7,933 nucleotides of DNA from JBJSXF01 sp046086225. Lineage in GTDB: Bacteria > Actinomycetota > Acidimicrobiia > IMCC26256 > PALSA-610. The position numbers and the translations under genes are program-made. The notes beneath the pieces were generated by a model. That model searched no databases, was not told the DNA's origin, and worked only from the letters and a program-made list of their open reading frames with translations. The stretch is taken from assembly GCA_046086225.1 (NCBI GenBank), contig JBJSXF010000208.1:1-7933 (forward strand). Direction: 5' to 3'. Below are positions 6,202 through 7,933 of this stretch, one piece after another. The number at the start of each line of letters is the position of its first letter. The stretch's first letter is position 1.

Positions 6202-6753
6202 TCAGCTGACGGTGAAGTCGATCGTGGCCAGCGCGAAGCCGTCGATCGGGTTCGTGGCCGAGCAGTCACCACCGTTGCCGATGGCGTCCAGGTCCTCGTC
6301 CGTGGTGAACGTCCCGGCAACGGTGTCGCCGCCGAAGATGTTCTGGGCGCTGCCCTGGTTCGACACGACACCGTTGATGGTGCCGCCGGTGTCCGAGGTC
6401 CAGCGGAGCTGCAGCGAGATGTTGCTCTCGCCCATGCCGTCCGGGTCGGTCCAGGTCAGGGTGCCGCTGCCACCGAGCGGAACGCTGGTCTCGACGAGGT
6501 TGTCGCAGTTGACCTCGGTCGAGGTGGTCACGGTCGCCGAGAGGTCGCCCTCAGCCACGGCGTTGCCGGTGCAGACGAGGCCGTCCGAGGTGAGCGTGTA
6601 CTGCTGCGGGCCCTTGGCGACCTGCACGAGGCCACCGTTGTCGCCGACACCCGCGTTGTGCGAGAGCTCGAGCGTTCCGCTCGTGCCGCCGCAGTTGGCG
6701 GTGTAGACGGCAGAGCCGGCCGACGTCGCCGCCAGCACACCCACCGGAGCCAT
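6202..6753 (-). CDS. Small secreted four-cysteine protein; signal peptide broken by an in-frame TGA upstream
   Basis: The intact frame from the ATG at 6753 encodes 183 residues beginning MAPVGVLAATSAGSAVYTAN. This is only the second half of a signal peptide, with no basic start. The frame continues upstream through LAIAVAL to a TGA (6777-6775) and then MKAIA, whose ATG (6792) has a proper Shine-Dalgarno. The original gene therefore probably ran 6792-6202 (196 codons). Numbered from 6792, the mature part has cysteines 34, 74, 96 and 177, TWTDPDGMGES (113-123) and GGDCSATNP (174-182). It aligns with the C-terminal domain of the FN3 protein: C-x21-C in both, the same 17-residue gap from the third cysteine to the conserved Trp, and exactly 19 residues after the last cysteine. 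The body looks under selection, so the stop is a recent mutation, a sequencing error, or bypassed. Function unknown. Confidence 0.7.
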   Translation of the reverse strand: MAPVGVLAATSAGSAVYTANCGGTSGTLELSHNAGVGDNGGLVQVAKGPQQYTLTSDGLVCTGNAVAEGDLSATVTTSTEVNCDNLVETSVPLGGSGTLTWTDPDGMGESNISLQLRWTSDTGGTINGVVSNQGSAQNIFGGDTVAGTFTTDEDLDAIGNGGDCSATNPIDGFALATIDFTVS

Positions 6754-6813
6754 CAGAGCGACTGCGATTGCGAGTCACGCAATTGCCTTCATGTGAAACC
6801 CCCTGAGGTTCAT
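6754..6813 (-). pseudogene. Detached signal-peptide start, MKAIA followed by TGA, with an in-frame upstream ATG
   Basis: On the minus strand the ATG at 6792 reads MKAIA, then TGA (6777-6775), then LAIAVAL joined in frame to the ATG at 6753. AGGGGG lies about 6 nt before the 6792 ATG, a good binding site. A further in-frame ATG at 6813 would give the 12-residue peptide MNLRGFHMKAIA. Removing the stop yields a textbook signal peptide (basic residue, hydrophobic core, small-residue cleavage site), which is why I regard this as the true 5' end of the gene at 6202. A regulatory leader peptide is the less likely alternative. Confidence 0.6.
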
Positions 6814-6889
6814 AAGGTTGTCACCACCCCCCGCATTCCCGAGGCGGTACCTGAGTGTTTACTGTGAATTCCCGGTCGTGTCCAGCCCC

Positions 6890-6920
6890 AACATAGCCGC
6901 GAAGTGACTAAAACGGTCAA
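6890..6920 (-). promoter_or_regulatory. Possible promoter of the small secreted-protein gene
   Basis: The minus strand has TTGACC (6920-6915) and TATGTT (6895-6890), but with a 19-bp spacer, longer than ideal. The -35 and its next two bases (TTGACCGT) match the promoter of the LPRTG gene. The start would be near 6883, giving a leader of about 90 nt. This is the most AT-rich stretch of the window and the only divergent intergenic region. Confidence 0.4.
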
Positions 6921-6998
6921 ATGGGTCGATAAATGGTCAGCTTGGCCCAGTGTGAACCCGATCGTGGCCGGGGAAGCCGGTCTCCTGATGATGCCGGG

Positions 6999-7004
6999 TA
7001 TGGT
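6999..7004 (+). promoter_or_regulatory. Possible -10 element for a leaderless methyltransferase mRNA
   Basis: TATGGT fits the TAnnnT -10 pattern and ends 8 nt before the GTG at 7013, so transcription would begin at or next to the start codon. No Shine-Dalgarno is seen before the GTG and an in-frame TGA at 6989 prevents a longer frame. Leaderless mRNAs are common in actinobacteria. No good -35 is seen. Confidence 0.45.
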
Positions 7005-7012
7005 CGGTCCTT

Positions 7013-7846
7013 GTGAGCGAAGCGACCCGGCGCGATCCCTTCGGATCCGCAGTTCCACTCCGCGATCGCTACATCGAACTCGTCAAGCGGGCCGTGACTC
7101 ATCTGCTCTACCGCCCGATCGACGTCTGGGCTGATGAGAATGCCTACGGCGATAGTGAGGAACTCAGAGAGGCCGTGCTGCGTGAGTGGGCTGATCCGGA
7201 TTTCGATCCTGCCAACGTTCGGATCGAGGGTCGCGACTACCCCTTGTTCGGCCAAACCATGGTCGGCCTTCAACGTGTCGAGAATGTCCAGTTCTGCGTG
7301 GAGTCGGTCCTTGCGGAGGGGGTGCCTGGAGACCTGATCGAGACTGGGGTGTGGAGAGGAGGCGTCACGATCCTCATGCGGGCCATTCTCGAGGCGTGGG
7401 ACGATCGGAGCCGGAGCGTCTGGGTTGCCGACTCATTTGCGGGTCTCCCTGCGCCCGACGCGGCCTTCCCGGCTGATTCGGGGAGCTTGTTCTACACGCT
7501 CGATTCACTGGCCATCTCCCGCGAGGAGGTGGCACGGAACTTCGATCTCTACGGTCTGCTCGACGACCAGGTCGTCTTCGTCGAGGGTTGGTTCAAAGAC
7601 ACGCTCCCGAGCCTGCGGGACCGCACATGGTCGGTTCTCCGGCTCGACGGCGACATGTACGAGTCCACCTATGAGGTGCTTGAGAACCTGTACCCGGGTC
7701 TCTCGCCGGGTGGATATTGCATCGTAGACGACTACAAGTTCGAGCCATGTCGCCAGGCTGTCAATGATTACCGCGAAGCGCACGGGATCGCTGAGCCAAT
7801 CGAGATGATCGACTGGCTCGGCGCCTTCTGGCGCCGAGCGCAGTGA
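7013..7846 (+). CDS. TylF/MycF-family SAM-dependent O-methyltransferase
   Basis: A 277-residue cytoplasmic protein, close to the usual family length of about 250, with a short N-terminal extension. Residues about 80-274 follow the TylF (macrocin O-methyltransferase) pattern throughout: GDLIETGVWRGG (106-117, SAM-binding loop), VWVADSFAGLP (136-146), NFDLYGLLDDQVVF (176-189), EGWFKDTLP (191-199), RLDGDMYEST (210-219) and IVDDY (237-241). In MycF three aspartates bind Mg2+; D212 or D214 with D239/D240 are the likely equivalents here. The known members methylate a sugar hydroxyl on macrolides (TylF, MycF), and relatives modify other glycosides. The substrate here is unknown, since no glycosyltransferase or polyketide gene is in the window. 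Start is GTG at 7013 with no Shine-Dalgarno (see the -10 element). Codon use is somewhat less GC-biased than in the surface-protein genes, and it is divergent from them, so a functional link is not shown. Confidence 0.92.
   Translation: MSEATRRDPFGSAVPLRDRYIELVKRAVTHLLYRPIDVWADENAYGDSEELREAVLREWADPDFDPANVRIEGRDYPLFGQTMVGLQRVENVQFCVESVLAEGVPGDLIETGVWRGGVTILMRAILEAWDDRSRSVWVADSFAGLPAPDAAFPADSGSLFYTLDSLAISREEVARNFDLYGLLDDQVVFVEGWFKDTLPSLRDRTWSVLRLDGDMYESTYEVLENLYPGLSPGGYCIVDDYKFEPCRQAVNDYREAHGIAEPIEMIDWLGAFWRRAQ
7816..7839 (+). terminator. Hairpin over the last codons of the methyltransferase gene
   Basis: GCTCGGCGCC (7816-7825), TTCT loop, GGCGCCGAGC (7830-7839): a perfect 10-bp stem ending just before the TGA at 7844-7846. 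It is placed like a terminator but is itself coding (WLGAFWRRA) and lacks a U-tract. Confidence 0.45.
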
Positions 7847-7933
7847 CCCGAGCATCTGCGGTAGCGCCACCTATCGGGGGCCGTTAGAGTCTGCGTTTAC
7901 TGTAACCGTGAAGAGGTTGCCCTGCGGTTAGTG
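7847..7933. other. Intergenic tail at the window edge
   Basis: No complete gene is seen. It holds GTTTACTGT (7895-7903), also found at 6857-6865, within the perfect 9-bp dyad TTACTGTAA (7897-7905). AAGAGG follows at 7911-7916 and GTG at the last three bases (7931-7933). This may be the promoter and start region of a plus-strand gene beyond the window, but the edge prevents a call. Confidence 0.25.

Noticed and set aside
6775..6777. Genetic code in which UGA is read as an amino acid
   Set aside because: All six complete genes in the window end at TGA, and no other in-frame TGA was found in them, so a reassigned code is not supported.
7505..7870. 121-codon minus-strand frame (and 6917-7273) over the methyltransferase gene
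   Set aside because: Antisense shadows of a gene with clear TylF motifs; neither has a recognisable domain or start signal.

Overview
The window looks like chromosomal DNA from a high-GC actinobacterium. GC-rich codon use is uniform, starts are GTG or ATG, and all complete genes stop at TGA. Thr-rich TTTT linkers, an LPRTG sortase signal and actinobacterial-style FN3 repeats fit this. The style resembles Acidimicrobiia, but that is an impression from composition and protein style, not a demonstrated placement.

Layout. Six genes lie head to tail on the minus strand, and all encode exported proteins. In transcription order: (i) a small secreted protein at 6792-6202 whose signal peptide is interrupted by an in-frame TGA; (ii) a secreted protein with three fibronectin type III domains and a C-terminal domain homologous to (i), 6035-4578; (iii) a large secreted RCC1-repeat protein with 14 repeats, 4519-2219; (iv) a sortase-anchored LPRTG protein, 2086-1196; (v) a type I membrane protein with a C-terminal transmembrane anchor, 1187-489; (vi) the start of another secreted protein, 375 to beyond base 1. 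One gene on the plus strand, 7013-7846, encodes a TylF/MycF-type SAM-dependent O-methyltransferase. It is divergent from the surface-protein block.

Regulation visible in the sequence. A good sigma70-type promoter (TTGACC, 17 bp, TAGGGT) precedes the LPRTG gene, and a weaker TTGACC-type promoter precedes gene (i). Strong GC-rich hairpins without U-tracts lie after genes (i) and (iii), at the junction of (iv) and (v), in the leader of (vi), and over the last codons of the methyltransferase gene. The methyltransferase gene has a -10-like TATGGT 8 nt before its GTG and no clear Shine-Dalgarno, so its mRNA may be leaderless.

How the genes may work together (inference). The minus-strand block reads as a cell-envelope or extracellular locus: one wall-anchored protein, one membrane-anchored protein and several released adhesion- or scaffold-like proteins (FN3, beta-propeller). 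No enzyme motif, secretion machinery or regulator is visible among them, so a joint function is not established. The points most worth a second look are the stop codon inside an otherwise well-formed signal peptide, the four-cysteine C-terminal domain shared by genes (i) and (ii), and the 14-bp perfect hairpin immediately after the start codon of gene (v). I see no RNA genes, CRISPR arrays or insertion sequences.
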